Origin: Nocardiopsis ansamitocini
Lineage (GTDB): Bacteria; Actinomycetota; Actinomycetes; Streptosporangiales; Streptosporangiaceae
Reading direction: 5' to 3'
Assembly: GCF_030268225.1 (NCBI RefSeq)
Contig: NZ_BSQG01000006.1
Location: 37,509-101,508 of the forward strand
DNA: 64,000 nucleotides
This document shows positions 52,310 through 62,963 of the stretch, one piece after another. Under the pieces are notes generated by a model that was not told where the DNA came from, searched no databases, and saw nothing but the letters and a program-made list of their open reading frames with translations. Position 1 is the first letter of the stretch, and every line of letters begins with the position of its first letter. The position numbers were made by a program, and so were the translations under genes.

Positions 52310-52933
52310 ATGCCTTTCAGCCAGCTCCACTCCCCCGTGCGATCGGCCCTGCGGTGCGGTGCCGCCCTCGCGGCGCTCATCGTGCTCGCCGGCTGCGCCG
52401 GTGGGGTGACAGCAGGCGACACCGGAGCCGAGGACCGCTACGTCGCGGGCGACGGCTCCAGCACCGCCTTCGCGGTCGCCGACCGCCAAGAAGCGCCCGA
52501 GGTCGCAGGCGAGACCCTGGACGGCGAGGAATTGGCCCTCTCCGACCATCTGGGCAGTGTCGTCGTCGTCAACTTCTGGGCCAGCTGGTGCGCGCCCTGC
52601 CGTGCCGAGACACCCGTCCTGGAAGAGGTGTACGCCGAGTACCGCGATGCCGGCGTGGAGTTCCTCGGGATCAACATCAAGGACAACCTCACCGCTGCGC
52701 AGGCGTTCGAGCGCAACCAGGAGGTGACCTACCCCAGCCTCTACGACCAGCCGGGTGAGGTCTCCCAGGCGTTCCGCGACACCGTCCCTCCTCAGGCGAT
52801 CCCCAGCACCCTGGTGATCGACCGTGAGGGCCGCATCGCCGCCCGGATCATCGGCGCCACCAACTACGACGGGCTCACCGAGATCGTCGAACCCATCGCC
52901 GCAGAGGGCGGCAAAGACGCGGAAACCCCGTGA
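52310..52933 (+). CDS. resA: thiol-disulfide oxidoreductase lipoprotein of cytochrome c maturation
   Basis: 207 residues. Signal peptide with lipobox LAGCAGG, and an extracytoplasmic thioredoxin fold with NFWASWCAPCRAETPVLEEV (CAPC) and PQAIPSTLVIDREG (cis-Pro). It reduces the haem-binding Cys pair of apocytochrome c before haem attachment. First gene of the resA-ccdA-resB-ccsB operon; the ccdA start overlaps its stop (GTGA). Confidence 0.92.
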   Translation: MPFSQLHSPVRSALRCGAALAALIVLAGCAGGVTAGDTGAEDRYVAGDGSSTAFAVADRQEAPEVAGETLDGEELALSDHLGSVVVVNFWASWCAPCRAETPVLEEVYAEYRDAGVEFLGINIKDNLTAAQAFERNQEVTYPSLYDQPGEVSQAFRDTVPPQAIPSTLVIDREGRIAARIIGATNYDGLTEIVEPIAAEGGKDAETP

Positions 52934-53745
52934 TCGCCGAGACGATCTTCAGCGGCTCCCTTCTGCTCGCCGTTCCGTTGGCGATGGCAGCCGGACTGGT
53001 GTCCTTCCTCTCCCCGTGCGTTCTGCCGCTGGTCCCGGGCTACCTGTCCTACGTCACGGGCATGACCGGTGCCGATATCGCCGCACATCGGCGTGCTGCC
53101 ACCACCGCACCCCCTGAAGGCGGGGCAACCGCGACCGCCGTCACCGTGGACGACGTACTGGCCACCCGACGATGGACCATGCTTGCCGGAAGCCTGCTGT
53201 TCGTTGCGGGGTTCACCGCCGTGTTCGTCGCCGTCGGCGTGTTCTTCGGCGGTGTCGGCGGGCTGCTTCTGGACCACGCCGATGTCATCACCCGGGTACT
53301 GGGCGGGCTGACCATCGTGCTGGGCCTGGCTTTCATGGGAGTGCTTCCCGGACTGAACCGGGAGTTCCGCTTCCACCGTCTTCCCAGCGCCGGCCTCGCC
53401 GGCGCCCCTCTGCTGGGCATCCTCTTCGGACTGGGCTGGACCCCCTGCATCGGCCCGACACTGGCCGCCGTGCAGTCCCTGGCATTCGTCGAGGGCAGCG
53501 TCGGCCGCGGTGCGCTGCTGTCCCTCGTCTACTGCCTCGGACTCGGGCTGCCGTTCGTTCTCGCAGCCCTGCTCTACCGAAAAGCTCTGGGGGCCTTCGA
53601 CTGGGTCAAGCGCCACTACCGGGCCATCACCGCCGTCGGCGGCGCGATGCTCGTCCTGGTGGGCTTGCTCCTGGTCAGCGGGCTCTGGACCGACCTCACG
53701 GCCATCATGCAGGGCTGGGCCGCAACCTTCACGACGGTGATCTAG
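52930..53745 (+). CDS. ccdA: cytochrome c biogenesis protein CcdA
   Basis: 271 residues, six membrane helices. The DsbD-beta/CcdA Cys pair is in SFLSPCVLPLVPGYLSYV and LGWTPCIGPTLAAVQSLA. It carries electrons from cytoplasmic thioredoxin across the membrane to ResA. The loop after helix 1 is longer than in Bacillus CcdA. GTG 52930 overlaps the resA stop by 4 bp. Confidence 0.95.
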   Translation: MIAETIFSGSLLLAVPLAMAAGLVSFLSPCVLPLVPGYLSYVTGMTGADIAAHRRAATTAPPEGGATATAVTVDDVLATRRWTMLAGSLLFVAGFTAVFVAVGVFFGGVGGLLLDHADVITRVLGGLTIVLGLAFMGVLPGLNREFRFHRLPSAGLAGAPLLGILFGLGWTPCIGPTLAAVQSLAFVEGSVGRGALLSLVYCLGLGLPFVLAALLYRKALGAFDWVKRHYRAITAVGGAMLVLVGLLLVSGLWTDLTAIMQGWAATFTTVI

Positions 53746-53747
53746 CA

Positions 53748-55301
<1,554 letters not shown>

Positions 55302-55425
55302 CCCGGTCCGGACCGCGCCCCGATGGCGTGCTCCGGACACCGGCCGCCCGCACCGCAGCGCGGGGTCGGGACAAGGCGCGGGCCCGGCCCGCTCATACGG
55401 ACACAGGTACCGAGAAGGAGCAGTG

Positions 55426-56418
55426 GTGGTGCACGCCCTCGCCGCGAATGTCGCGGCAGATTCCAATCTTGCGGGGATCAGCGAGGACCTCGTCCTCGCC
55501 CTGATCATCGCCTACGCGATCGCCCTCTTCCTGTTCGTCTTCGAGGCCGCCTACGGGCGTCGCGAGTCGCTGGCGGGGACCCGGCTGGTGGCCGTGGGCG
55601 CCACCGAGGGCCGGGTCGACGACCTCACGGTCAACCTGCGCTCGAAAGAGCCCGAGGTCAAGGCGTCACGGCACATCTTCGGGCGCGTGGGTCTCGGCGT
55701 CACCGTGGTCGGGTTCGCCATCAACCTCGTGCAGATCGTCACCCGGGGGCTGGCGGTGGACCGCTGGCCGTGGGGCAACATGTTCGAGTTCGTCGTCGCG
55801 ATCTGCTTCTGCGGTGTGGGCGCGTTTCTGTTCACCTCTTTCCGCTACAAGGCCCGTTACCTCGGGACCTTTGTCCTGATCCCCGTTCTGCTGCTGCTGG
55901 GGATCGCGGTGCGCTGGCTCGACGGGGAGGCCGGACCGGTCGTTCCCGCCCTGGACTCCTACTGGATCGCCATCCACGTCTCAGCGTTGATCCTGGCGAC
56001 CGGCGCCTTCATGGTCTCCGGTTCGGCCACCATCACCTACTTGGTCGCCCAGCGGACCGAGGCCAAGCGTGCGCTCGGTGAGACGGTCAGCAGCATCGCC
56101 GCCAAACTTCCCAGTGCCGAACTGCTGGACCGTGTCGCGCACCGGATGATCATCCTGGCCTTCCCGCTGTGGACGTTCGGTGTCATCGCCGGCGCGATCT
56201 GGGCGGACGAGGCGTGGGGCCGATTCTGGGGTTGGGACCCCAAGGAGGTCTGGTCCTTCATCACCTGGGTCGTCTATGCCGCCTACCTGCACGCGCGGGC
56301 CACGGCGGGCTGGCAGGGCAAGAAGGCCGCCTGGATCAGCCTGATCGGTTTCGCGTGCCTGCTGTTCAACTTCTTTGGCGTCAACTACATGTTCAGCGGT
56401 CTGCACTCCTACGCGTGA
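55426..56418 (+). CDS. ccsB: cytochrome c biogenesis protein CcsB
   Basis: 330 residues, eight membrane helices. The tryptophan-rich WWD motif that binds haem is WGRFWGWDPKEVWSFITW. Haem-ligand His residues lie in VSALILATG- and HRMIILAFP-bearing regions. It transports and attaches haem to apocytochrome c with ResB. Three GTGs follow the AAGGAG at 55415; 55426 gives the best spacing. Last gene of the operon, with a 16-bp terminator stem after it. Confidence 0.95.
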   Translation: MVHALAANVAADSNLAGISEDLVLALIIAYAIALFLFVFEAAYGRRESLAGTRLVAVGATEGRVDDLTVNLRSKEPEVKASRHIFGRVGLGVTVVGFAINLVQIVTRGLAVDRWPWGNMFEFVVAICFCGVGAFLFTSFRYKARYLGTFVLIPVLLLLGIAVRWLDGEAGPVVPALDSYWIAIHVSALILATGAFMVSGSATITYLVAQRTEAKRALGETVSSIAAKLPSAELLDRVAHRMIILAFPLWTFGVIAGAIWADEAWGRFWGWDPKEVWSFITWVVYAAYLHARATAGWQGKKAAWISLIGFACLLFNFFGVNYMFSGLHSYA

Positions 56419-56513
56419 TCCACCCGCGGGGGCGGAGCCGGCCGGCCCCGTCTCGTTGTGGCCCGGGCGGCTGTGCGTGCCCCGGGAGGAACCCGTCCCG
56501 CGCATCGGAAACG

Positions 56514-56548
56514 ACGAAGGCCCGCCCCGTTACGGGGCGGGCCTTCGT
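56514..56548. terminator. strong bidirectional terminator
   Basis: ACGAAGGCCCGCCCCG (56514-56529), loop TTA, CGGGGCGGGCCTTCGT (56533-56548): a perfect 16-bp stem between the converging ccsB and PLDc_N genes. No long T-tract. Confidence 0.85.
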
Positions 56549-56560
56549 CTGTTCGGGTAC

Positions 56561-56911
56561 TCAGTCCTCGGGGTCGATGCGCTTGTTGTCCAGCCGTCGC
56601 AGGAACTCGGGATCGTCATCCGGGCCGAGAGGACGCTGGCGTCCGGACGGTTTCTGGAAGTCCGAGGGATCCAGGTCATCGACGGAGGTCGCCGTCACGG
56701 AAGCGGAGTCAGCCGCTGTGACGGGGGCGCGTGGGCGCCCGAGGTAGAACCACAGCAGTGGACCGACCACCATGAAGATCAGGATGATGGCCAGCCAGAG
56801 GAGTTTAGGAAGGTTGCGGACTTCCTCTGCCGGGCTGGTGAGCGCGTCGAAGAACGCGTACACCCAGAGCACGATCGAGAGCAGCGTAATTAGGCCACCG
56901 AGCCACACCAT
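56561..56911 (-). CDS. PLDc_N domain membrane protein
   Basis: 116 residues. Two membrane helices (LGGLITLLSIVLWVYAFFDAL, KLLWLAIILIFMVVGPLLWFYLG) with the PLDc_N signature at the end of the second, GPLLWFYLGRP, then a polar tail. The domain is named for the N-terminus of cardiolipin synthase, but no phosphodiesterase domain is present. The role of the stand-alone form is unknown. Divergent from nothing; it converges on ccsB. Confidence 0.88.
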   Translation of the reverse strand: MVWLGGLITLLSIVLWVYAFFDALTSPAEEVRNLPKLLWLAIILIFMVVGPLLWFYLGRPRAPVTAADSASVTATSVDDLDPSDFQKPSGRQRPLGPDDDPEFLRRLDNKRIDPED

Positions 56912-57022
56912 GCTTCCACACTATCCGGGGAAACGCCCCGTATGCGCGGGGGGACACGATGGGAGGTCGGCATCGGCGGGGTTGTCACGTTTATCGGCGC
57001 AGGAACACCCGCTGAAGCCTCG

Positions 57023-57223
57023 CTAGCGCGAGCTCTCGGTGGTCTCCCCGTGTAGCAGTGCCCGGACCTCGGATTCACGGAACCGGCGGTGTCCGCCGGG
57101 CGTGCGGATGCTGCTGATCCGACCGGAGGCAGCCCATCGGGTCACCGTCTTGGGATCGACCCTGAAGAGGGAGGCTACCTCTCCGGGTGTCAGCAAGCGT
57201 TCGCTTCCTCTTTCCACCTTCAC
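57023..57223 (-). CDS. bldC: developmental regulator BldC
   Basis: 66 residues. Nearly the entire protein is the BldC MerR-like wHTH: LLTPGEVASLFRVDPKTVTRWAASG, SIRTPGGHRRFRESEVRALLHG. In Streptomyces, BldC binds direct repeats head-to-tail and times the switch to development. The GTG at 57223 has GAAGGGGG before it. The long AT-rich upstream region is noted separately. Confidence 0.95.
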   Translation of the reverse strand: MKVERGSERLLTPGEVASLFRVDPKTVTRWAASGRISSIRTPGGHRRFRESEVRALLHGETTESSR

Positions 57224-57624
57224 AATCCCCCTTCCGACCCGTCTTGGAATTCAGGACGGGCGTTTGATCCCCTAGTGTGCACGAGTTAGTCCGTTTCATC
57301 CCTAGTTTTCGTAAAAATTAGGAAGAAGGGATCGGCCCTCGGCGAGATGTGACCTGAACGTAATCTTTGATTTGGGTGTCACTTTTTGGGTGCCCCCTGT
57401 GTCGAGTCGGATGTGGATATCCGGGCCGAGACAGGCGACAGCGCACGGGAGGGGTGGTTCCCGCCTCCGGAAGCGACCCCCTTACCCTGTGATGTGGGGG
57501 GACGTGCGTGCTGTGGGCTCCGGTGCGGATGCCGACACCACGTTCTTGCGGTGGTCGCTGGTCCGGCCCCGCGCGTTGCCTTCCCCTAATCTATTCGCCG
57601 ACTCGCCCGTTGTGAGGCAGTTTC
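57224..57624. promoter_or_regulatory. AT-rich regulatory region between bldC and DUF4229 gene
   Basis: About 400 bp without a gene between divergent starts. AT-rich for this genome around 57240-57380. CCTAGTTTT-CGTA-AAAATTAGG (57302-57323) is an inverted repeat with one mismatch, about 80 bp upstream of bldC, a plausible operator or promoter element. Other weak elements cannot be sorted by eye. Confidence 0.5.
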
Positions 57625-57900
57625 ATGCGCAACGTCATCACCTATACCGCGGCACGCCTGCTGTTGTTCGTGGTCACCCTCGGTGTGGTTTACGTTCTCG
57701 GGGCCCGGGACCTCTTGGCATTGGTGCTTGCTTTCCTGGTCAGCGGCCTGGTCAGCTTTGTTCTGCTCTCCAAGCAGCGCGACGCGATGTCGGCGTCGCT
57801 TTCTGCGCGATTGGCCAAGGGAGAGGGGGTCGCCGACCGTCTGGACGCCGGATCGGCCAAAGAGGACGAGGGAGACGCCGAGCATCGCCCCGTCGGCTAG
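57625..57900 (+). CDS. DUF4229 membrane protein
   Basis: 91 residues. Two membrane helices (YTAARLLLFVVTLGVVYVLG, LLALVLAFLVSGLVSFVLL), then KQRDAMSASLSARL and an acidic tail, the DUF4229 pattern. Commonly beside menaquinone or haem genes in actinomycetes. Function unknown. The ATG has no strong ribosome site. Confidence 0.88.
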   Translation: MRNVITYTAARLLLFVVTLGVVYVLGARDLLALVLAFLVSGLVSFVLLSKQRDAMSASLSARLAKGEGVADRLDAGSAKEDEGDAEHRPVG

Positions 57901-57961
57901 TCCCGACCGTGCTCGACACGGCCACCCGACGGACGCGGCGCGACCAGATCCGCCGTTCGGT

Positions 57962-59230
57962 TCAGAGGGCCGGGAACATCCCCAGGCGGGCCCGGTAGAG
58001 CCCGTTCAGCCGTTCGGTGTCGCTGCCGACGTAGAGACCGTCCGGAGTGGAGAGCAGCGCCTCCACACCGTATCCGCGGGTCCTGCCCGGGTTCCAGGCC
58101 AGTGCCTTGCCCGTACGGGGATCGATCGCGCCGATTCCTTCCCGGGAGACCGCGCCCTCCCCGGCGGACTTGTGGCCCCGGGGGTTGTCCAGCCAACGCT
58201 GGTGCCCCCCGACATAGACGGCCGCACCGGTGACCTCCACCGAGTACAGCGAATCGCCGCCGGTGTAGTTCACCCAGGTGTGGCGCGATTGGGGGATGTC
58301 GGTGGTTTCCCAGCGGCTGGCGCTCTTGCACAGTCCCGGCTTCTTCTCCGGGCCCCCGCTGGTGACCACCGCGAAGTAGGAGCCGTCCGGGGAGAACGAC
58401 ATCTGGCGCATGTACGTGTGCAGCTTGGCGTAGTCGCACTCCGAGGCGAACGCCTCGGTGGACCAGTTCCCCAGACGCGCAGGGCTGGAAGCGGTGTCGA
58501 TCATCGCGATCTGCTGGCGCCGCTGCCCCTGCACCTTGGTGAAGGTTCCGTTGATGAGCAGGCGTCGCCCATCCGGACTCAGCGCGAGTTCCTGCACGCG
58601 CAGCGTGCCGCGGCGCGGTTCGCTGATCGCGATGTCGAATGCGCCGTCCACGGCGCCGCTGGTCCCGTCCAGCCGGGCGATTCCAGTGCGTGACTGTCCG
58701 CTGATCGAGGTGAAGCTCCCACCCACGTAGAGCTTTCCGCTGTGCGTGGCCAAGCGGTAGGTCGCACCGTTGTCGAGATTTCCGCCGAAGGCCGTCATCC
58801 GGCTGCCGTTTGCCGTCGAGAGTTGGGTGACCCCTCGCTGTGCGTACCCGTTGACCCTGGTGAACGTACCGCCGGCGTACACCGTGGCGCCCGGGCCCGC
58901 TGCGAGGGAAACCACCGTGCCGTTGACCCTGGGGGTGAAGTCCGTATCGATCCGCCCGGTCCCGTAGTCGAAGGCGAACAGTCCGTCCCGCTCCACGGTC
59001 ACGTCCCGGTTGGGGTCGGTCACGGTGGAGAAGTCGCCACCCACGACCACGGTGCGACCGATCTGGACGATCGACTTCACGCTGCCGTCGAGGATGTGCG
59101 GGGTCCACGCCACGGGTTTCTCGCTGACCACAAAAGAGTGCGCGGTGCCGGCTTCGGCGGGAGCTGCGAGCATCCCCGCGACGGTCAACGCGGCGAGGCC
59201 GGCGGTCAGGAACGAGAGGGTGCGGGGCAC
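57962..59230 (-). CDS. secreted beta-propeller protein
   Basis: 422 residues. Signal peptide TLSFLTAGLAALTVAG-MLAAPAEAG. The mature protein has repeated units ending in VVVGGDFS, VYAGGTFTRV, LYVGGSFTSI, YVGGHQRW and LYVGSDTERL, i.e. delta-60/Kelch-like blades. It is probably a wall-associated or secreted structural or binding protein. A GTG at 59230 with GGAGA upstream is preferred to the ATG at 59278, whose extra residues precede a normal signal peptide. Confidence 0.85.
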   Translation of the reverse strand: MPRTLSFLTAGLAALTVAGMLAAPAEAGTAHSFVVSEKPVAWTPHILDGSVKSIVQIGRTVVVGGDFSTVTDPNRDVTVERDGLFAFDYGTGRIDTDFTPRVNGTVVSLAAGPGATVYAGGTFTRVNGYAQRGVTQLSTANGSRMTAFGGNLDNGATYRLATHSGKLYVGGSFTSISGQSRTGIARLDGTSGAVDGAFDIAISEPRRGTLRVQELALSPDGRRLLINGTFTKVQGQRRQQIAMIDTASSPARLGNWSTEAFASECDYAKLHTYMRQMSFSPDGSYFAVVTSGGPEKKPGLCKSASRWETTDIPQSRHTWVNYTGGDSLYSVEVTGAAVYVGGHQRWLDNPRGHKSAGEGAVSREGIGAIDPRTGKALAWNPGRTRGYGVEALLSTPDGLYVGSDTERLNGLYRARLGMFPAL

Positions 59231-59388
59231 GAGCGGTCTCCAGGGCTCCAAAAGGTCATCCGTTTGCTCAAACGGCATAGGCGATTACCTACAGTAACCG
59301 TTTTCCGGTTCGGGGTCGGGCGGAAAAAGGATTTCCGGCGAGACGGAACCGGTTCTTCTGGACTCCGGACCGCTTTAGGCTGGTCGTC

Positions 59389-60099
59389 ATGACCCGTGCC
59401 GAACTCGACAAGAACCCCCGAGACGTCGCCGCGATGTTCGACGCCATCGCCGGACGCTACGACCTCGTCAACGACGTGCTCTCACTGGGCCAGGACCGGC
59501 GCTGGCGGCGCGCGGCCGTACAGGCCGTGGAGGCGTACAGCGGGGAATTGGTGCTGGACCTCGCGGCCGGGACGGGAACCTCGTCGGAATCCTTCACCGC
59601 CAAGGGGGCCAGGGTCATCGCCTGCGACTTCTCGCTGGGCATGCTCCAGGTCGGTGCCGAGCGTCGGGGCGGCGCCTCCCGCCGCGGGGTCACCGTGGTG
59701 GCCGGGGACGCGCTGCGGCTCCCGTTCGCCGATCGGACCTTCGATGCCGTGACCATCTCCTTCGGTCTGCGCAACGTCAATGACGTCGGCGACGCCCTGG
59801 CCGAGTTGTTGCGCGTCACCAAGGTCGGCGGTCGTATCGTCATCTGCGAGTTCAGCCACCTGCCGGTCGGGGCCCTCGACAAGGCCCTGGGCAAGGGGAT
59901 GGAGGTCGTGCTGCCACTCGTGGCGCGCGGCTTCAGCGACAACCCCTCGGCCTACTCCTATCTCTCTGAGTCCATCGCGGCCTGGCCGGACCAGCCGGCT
60001 CTGGCCAAGGAACTGCAGGCGGTCGGATGGTCTGACGTCGCCTGGCGCAACCTCAGCCTGGGCGTGGTCGCTCTGCACCGGGGATACCGCCGGGCCTGA
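59389..60099 (+). CDS. menG: demethylmenaquinone methyltransferase
   Basis: 236 residues, UbiE/MenG family. [29 protein letters not shown] (split: [24 protein letters not shown]), motif [28 protein letters not shown]. It methylates demethylmenaquinone with SAM to give menaquinone. Acts just upstream of MenJ and complex I, which use the product. A perfect 18-bp hairpin follows. Confidence 0.96.
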   Translation: MTRAELDKNPRDVAAMFDAIAGRYDLVNDVLSLGQDRRWRRAAVQAVEAYSGELVLDLAAGTGTSSESFTAKGARVIACDFSLGMLQVGAERRGGASRRGVTVVAGDALRLPFADRTFDAVTISFGLRNVNDVGDALAELLRVTKVGGRIVICEFSHLPVGALDKALGKGMEVVLPLVARGFSDNPSAYSYLSESIAAWPDQPALAKELQAVGWSDVAWRNLSLGVVALHRGYRRA

Positions 60100-60117
60100 A
60101 CCGACTTCTCACCGCTC

Positions 60118-60157
60118 CACCGAGTGCGCACGACCGACCGGTCGTGCGCACTCGGTG
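60118..60157 (+). terminator. terminator after menG
   Basis: CACCGAGTGCGCACGACC (60118-60135), loop GACC, GGTCGTGCGCACTCGGTG (60140-60157). A perfect 18-bp stem 19 bp after the stop codon. Confidence 0.85.
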
Positions 60158-60293
60158 TATCCGGGGTGCGCCGAAAAAGATCTTCTCCGGATTGATATCC
60201 CCTGGTGTGACTGGGAGCGGAAGCGGTGAAGTTCGGGCGATAAGCGTTGAATATCCCTTTCGTGGAACCAAGTTCGCTGGGGGTGTGCCCTCT

Positions 60294-60313
60294 CGCCTTT
60301 GTGCGACAAGGCG
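60294..60313. repeat. inverted repeat upstream of menJ
   Basis: CGCCTT-TGTGCGAC-AAGGCG, including TTGT-GCG-ACAA at its centre. It may be an operator or a small hairpin; it is not a standard Rex site because the arms are too close together. Confidence 0.3.
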
Positions 60314-60442
60314 GTCAAACCCCTCTATATATCCGCATCGTTGGTTGGTGAAACCCCTTGTCGGGAGGGTGCGGCTGCGCTGTTCGCCAAGTGGGGGCGG
60401 GGGTCGCTCCGGGGTGGGAGACGGTCTAGACTGCGACACAAA

Positions 60443-60466
60443 CCCTTGTGAAGTGCTTCACAAGGG
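60443..60466. promoter_or_regulatory. perfect Rex operator upstream of menJ-nuo
   Basis: CCCTTGTGAAGTGC and TTCACAAGGG together: TTGTGAAGTGCTTCACAA (60446-60463) matches the Rex consensus at every defined position, and the dyad extends three more bases on each side. A possible -10 (TAGACT, 60427-60432) lies just upstream, so Rex would block initiation or early elongation. menJ starts 95 bp downstream. Confidence 0.92.
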
Positions 60467-60557
60467 TGCGAGTTCTTTCCCGCAAATATGTATAGCCACA
60501 AACCCCGTCTCCCAGCATGACCCAGCGCAATGCCGCGCCGAGCAGTCAGGACCATTC

Positions 60558-61865
60558 GTGAGCCAGACAGCACCGACCCCATCGTCTGCCGTCAACGGAC
60601 CACCCGCGAACGAAGCCGATGTCATCATCGTCGGCGCGGGGCCCGCCGGATGCACGGCCGCCTACTACCTCGCCCAGGCCGGAGTCGATGTCCTCCTTCT
60701 GGAGAAGACGTCCTTCCCCCGCGAGAAGGTCTGCGGCGATGGCCTCACCCCGCGAGCCGTCAAGCAGCTCACCTCGATGGGCGTCTCCTACGAGGGCGAC
60801 GGGTGGGTCAAGAACCACGGACTCCGCATCATCGGCGGGGGTGCGCGCCTGGAACTGCCCTGGCCCGACCTCGCCGAATACCCGGGCATCGGCCTGGTCC
60901 GCACCCGATACGACTTCGACCAGATCCTGGTGAACCAGGCCGTCAAGGCCGGCGCCCGGCTCCTGGAGCGCACCACCGTCACCGAGCCGGTCATCGACGA
61001 GCGCAGCAACCGCATCGTCGGTGTCGCGGCCAAGAACTCCGAGGGCGACCGGGTGCACTTCCGTGCCCCGCTGGTGATCGCCGCGGACGGCAACTCCTCC
61101 CGGCTCTCCGTCGCGATGGGCGTGCGCAAGCGCGACGACCGCCCCATGGGCGTCGCCGTACGCACCTACTTCACCAGCCCCCGCCACGACGACGACTACC
61201 TGGAGTCCTGGCTGGAACTGTGGGACCGCAGCGCAGGCAAGGACGTCCTGTTGCCGGGGTACGGCTGGATCTTCGGTGTCGGGGACGGCACGAGCAACGT
61301 CGGTCTGGGCATCCTCAACTCCACCGCCTCCTTCGGCAAGGTGGACTATCGCGAACTGCTCCGCCGTTGGACGCAGAGTATGCCCGAGGAGTGGGGCTTC
61401 ACCGAGGAGAACCAGCAGGGCAAGATCCTGGGCGCCGCGCTGCCCATGGGCTTCAACCGCACGCCGCACTACGCGCGCGGGCTGCTGCTGGTGGGTGATG
61501 CCGGGGGGATGGTCAATCCCTTCAACGGCGAGGGCATCGCCTATGCGATGGAGGCCGGCCACATCGCCGCCGACGTGGTCGCCCAAGCGCTCAGCAGGCC
61601 CACCCAGCAGGCCCGGGAGCGGACCCTGCTGCGCTACCCGGTCATCCTGCGCGACACCTACGGCGGCTACTACACGCTGGGCCGCTATTTCGTGAAGATG
61701 ATCGGCAACCCCGACTTCATGAAGTACGCGACCAAGTACGGCCTCCCGCAGCCGCTCCTGATGCGCTTCACGCTCAAGCTGCTGGCCAACCTCACCGAGC
61801 CCACCCACGGCGATGCCATGGACCGGGTCATCAACGGCCTCTCGAAACTGGCTCCCGCTGCCTGA
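60558..61865 (+). CDS. menJ: menaquinone reductase / geranylgeranyl reductase family
   Basis: 435 residues. FAD motif VIIVGAGPAGCTAAYYLAQAG, GDGLTPRAVKQL, and the second FAD motif LLLVGDAGGMVNPFNGEGI. MenJ saturates an isoprene unit of menaquinone in actinobacteria; other members reduce geranylgeranyl groups. Between menG and nuoA, and behind a Rex operator, the quinone role is strongly favoured. The GTG at 60558 was chosen, since the open frame upstream crosses the Rex operator. AGGA is a weak ribosome site. Confidence 0.93.
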   Translation: MSQTAPTPSSAVNGPPANEADVIIVGAGPAGCTAAYYLAQAGVDVLLLEKTSFPREKVCGDGLTPRAVKQLTSMGVSYEGDGWVKNHGLRIIGGGARLELPWPDLAEYPGIGLVRTRYDFDQILVNQAVKAGARLLERTTVTEPVIDERSNRIVGVAAKNSEGDRVHFRAPLVIAADGNSSRLSVAMGVRKRDDRPMGVAVRTYFTSPRHDDDYLESWLELWDRSAGKDVLLPGYGWIFGVGDGTSNVGLGILNSTASFGKVDYRELLRRWTQSMPEEWGFTEENQQGKILGAALPMGFNRTPHYARGLLLVGDAGGMVNPFNGEGIAYAMEAGHIAADVVAQALSRPTQQARERTLLRYPVILRDTYGGYYTLGRYFVKMIGNPDFMKYATKYGLPQPLLMRFTLKLLANLTEPTHGDAMDRVINGLSKLAPAA

Positions 61866-61963
61866 ACCGGTCGCGGGAGCCAAAGCGCGCGTCTTCAGAC
61901 ACCCCAGCGAGGACCCCAAGTGATGAACAAATTCCGCGCAGCAACGACAGGGAACGGTTAGCG

Positions 61964-62323
61964 ATGGAGCTCTACGCACCCATCTTCGTACTCGGTGGGA
62001 TCGGCGCCGCGTTCGTGGTGGTCTCGCTGGTGGCCGGCTCGGTCGCCGGCCCCAAGCGCTACAACCGCACCAAGCTCCAGGCGTACGAGTGCGGTATCGA
62101 CCCCACCCCGCAGCCGGTCGGCGGCGGTCGTTTCACCGTCAAGTACTACCTGACGGCGATGCTCTTCATCGTCTTCGACATCGAGATCATCTTCATGGTC
62201 CCCTGGGCGGTCCATCTCGACTCCCTGGGGCTCTTCGGCCTGGTGGCGATGATCCTCTTCCTCGTCAACGTCTCGATTGCCTATGCCTACGAGTGGCGCC
62301 GTGAAGGACTCGCATGGGACTGA
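61964..62323 (+). CDS. nuoA: NADH-quinone oxidoreductase subunit A
   Basis: 119 residues, three membrane helices. The conserved loop YECGIDPTPQPVGGGRFTVKYYL includes the critical Cys near the quinone channel; FDIEIIFMVPWAV follows in helix 2. Membrane arm subunit of complex I. Follows menJ by 98 bp, so the transcript is probably shared. GTTAGCGATG start, weak ribosome site. Confidence 0.97.
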   Translation: MELYAPIFVLGGIGAAFVVVSLVAGSVAGPKRYNRTKLQAYECGIDPTPQPVGGGRFTVKYYLTAMLFIVFDIEIIFMVPWAVHLDSLGLFGLVAMILFLVNVSIAYAYEWRREGLAWD

Positions 62324-62402
62324 CGCGTATGGGGCCCGCGCACGGCCCGTCCAGTGTGTCCCGACCCAGTGAGATCGAAGAACCGGAAAGGGGGTTCGCC
62401 TG

Positions 62403-62963
62403 ATGGGACTCGAAGAGAAGCTGCCCAGCGGAGTTCTGCTGACCACCGTGGAGCAGGCCGTCGGATTCGTCCGCAAGACGTCGATGTGGCCGGCGACGTT
62501 CGGGCTGGCCTGTTGCGCCATCGAGATGATGTCGGTCGGCGGACCGCGCTACGACATCGCCCGTTTCGGCATGGAGCGGTTCTCGGCCACTCCACGCCAG
62601 GCCGACCTGATGATCGTTGCGGGCCGGGTGAGCCAGAAGATGGCCCCCGTCCTGCGCACCATCTACGACCAGATGGCCGACCCGAAATGGGTCATCGCCA
62701 TGGGCGTGTGCTCCTCCAGTGGAGGCATGTTCAACAACTACGCCATCGTTCAGGGCGTCGACCACGTCGTCCCTGTGGACATCTACCTCCCCGGTTGCCC
62801 GCCGCGCCCCGAGATGCTGCTGGACGCCGTGCTCAAACTGCACGACAAGGTCCAGAACACCAAGCTCGGCGCACATCGCGAGCGCGAGATCGAAGAACTG
62901 GAGACGCGGCGCATGCGCATGCTGCCGTTGGTCCAGCACAGCGAAGGGGGCAACACCCCATGA
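62403..62963 (+). CDS. nuoB: NADH-quinone oxidoreductase subunit B
   Basis: 186 residues. Binds the terminal iron-sulfur cluster N2: Cys pair in [11 protein letters not shown], Cys in [10 protein letters not shown] and in [11 protein letters not shown]. It passes electrons to menaquinone. AAAGGGGG upstream. Overlaps nuoC by 4 bp (ATGA). Confidence 0.97.
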   Translation: MGLEEKLPSGVLLTTVEQAVGFVRKTSMWPATFGLACCAIEMMSVGGPRYDIARFGMERFSATPRQADLMIVAGRVSQKMAPVLRTIYDQMADPKWVIAMGVCSSSGGMFNNYAIVQGVDHVVPVDIYLPGCPPRPEMLLDAVLKLHDKVQNTKLGAHREREIEELETRRMRMLPLVQHSEGGNTP

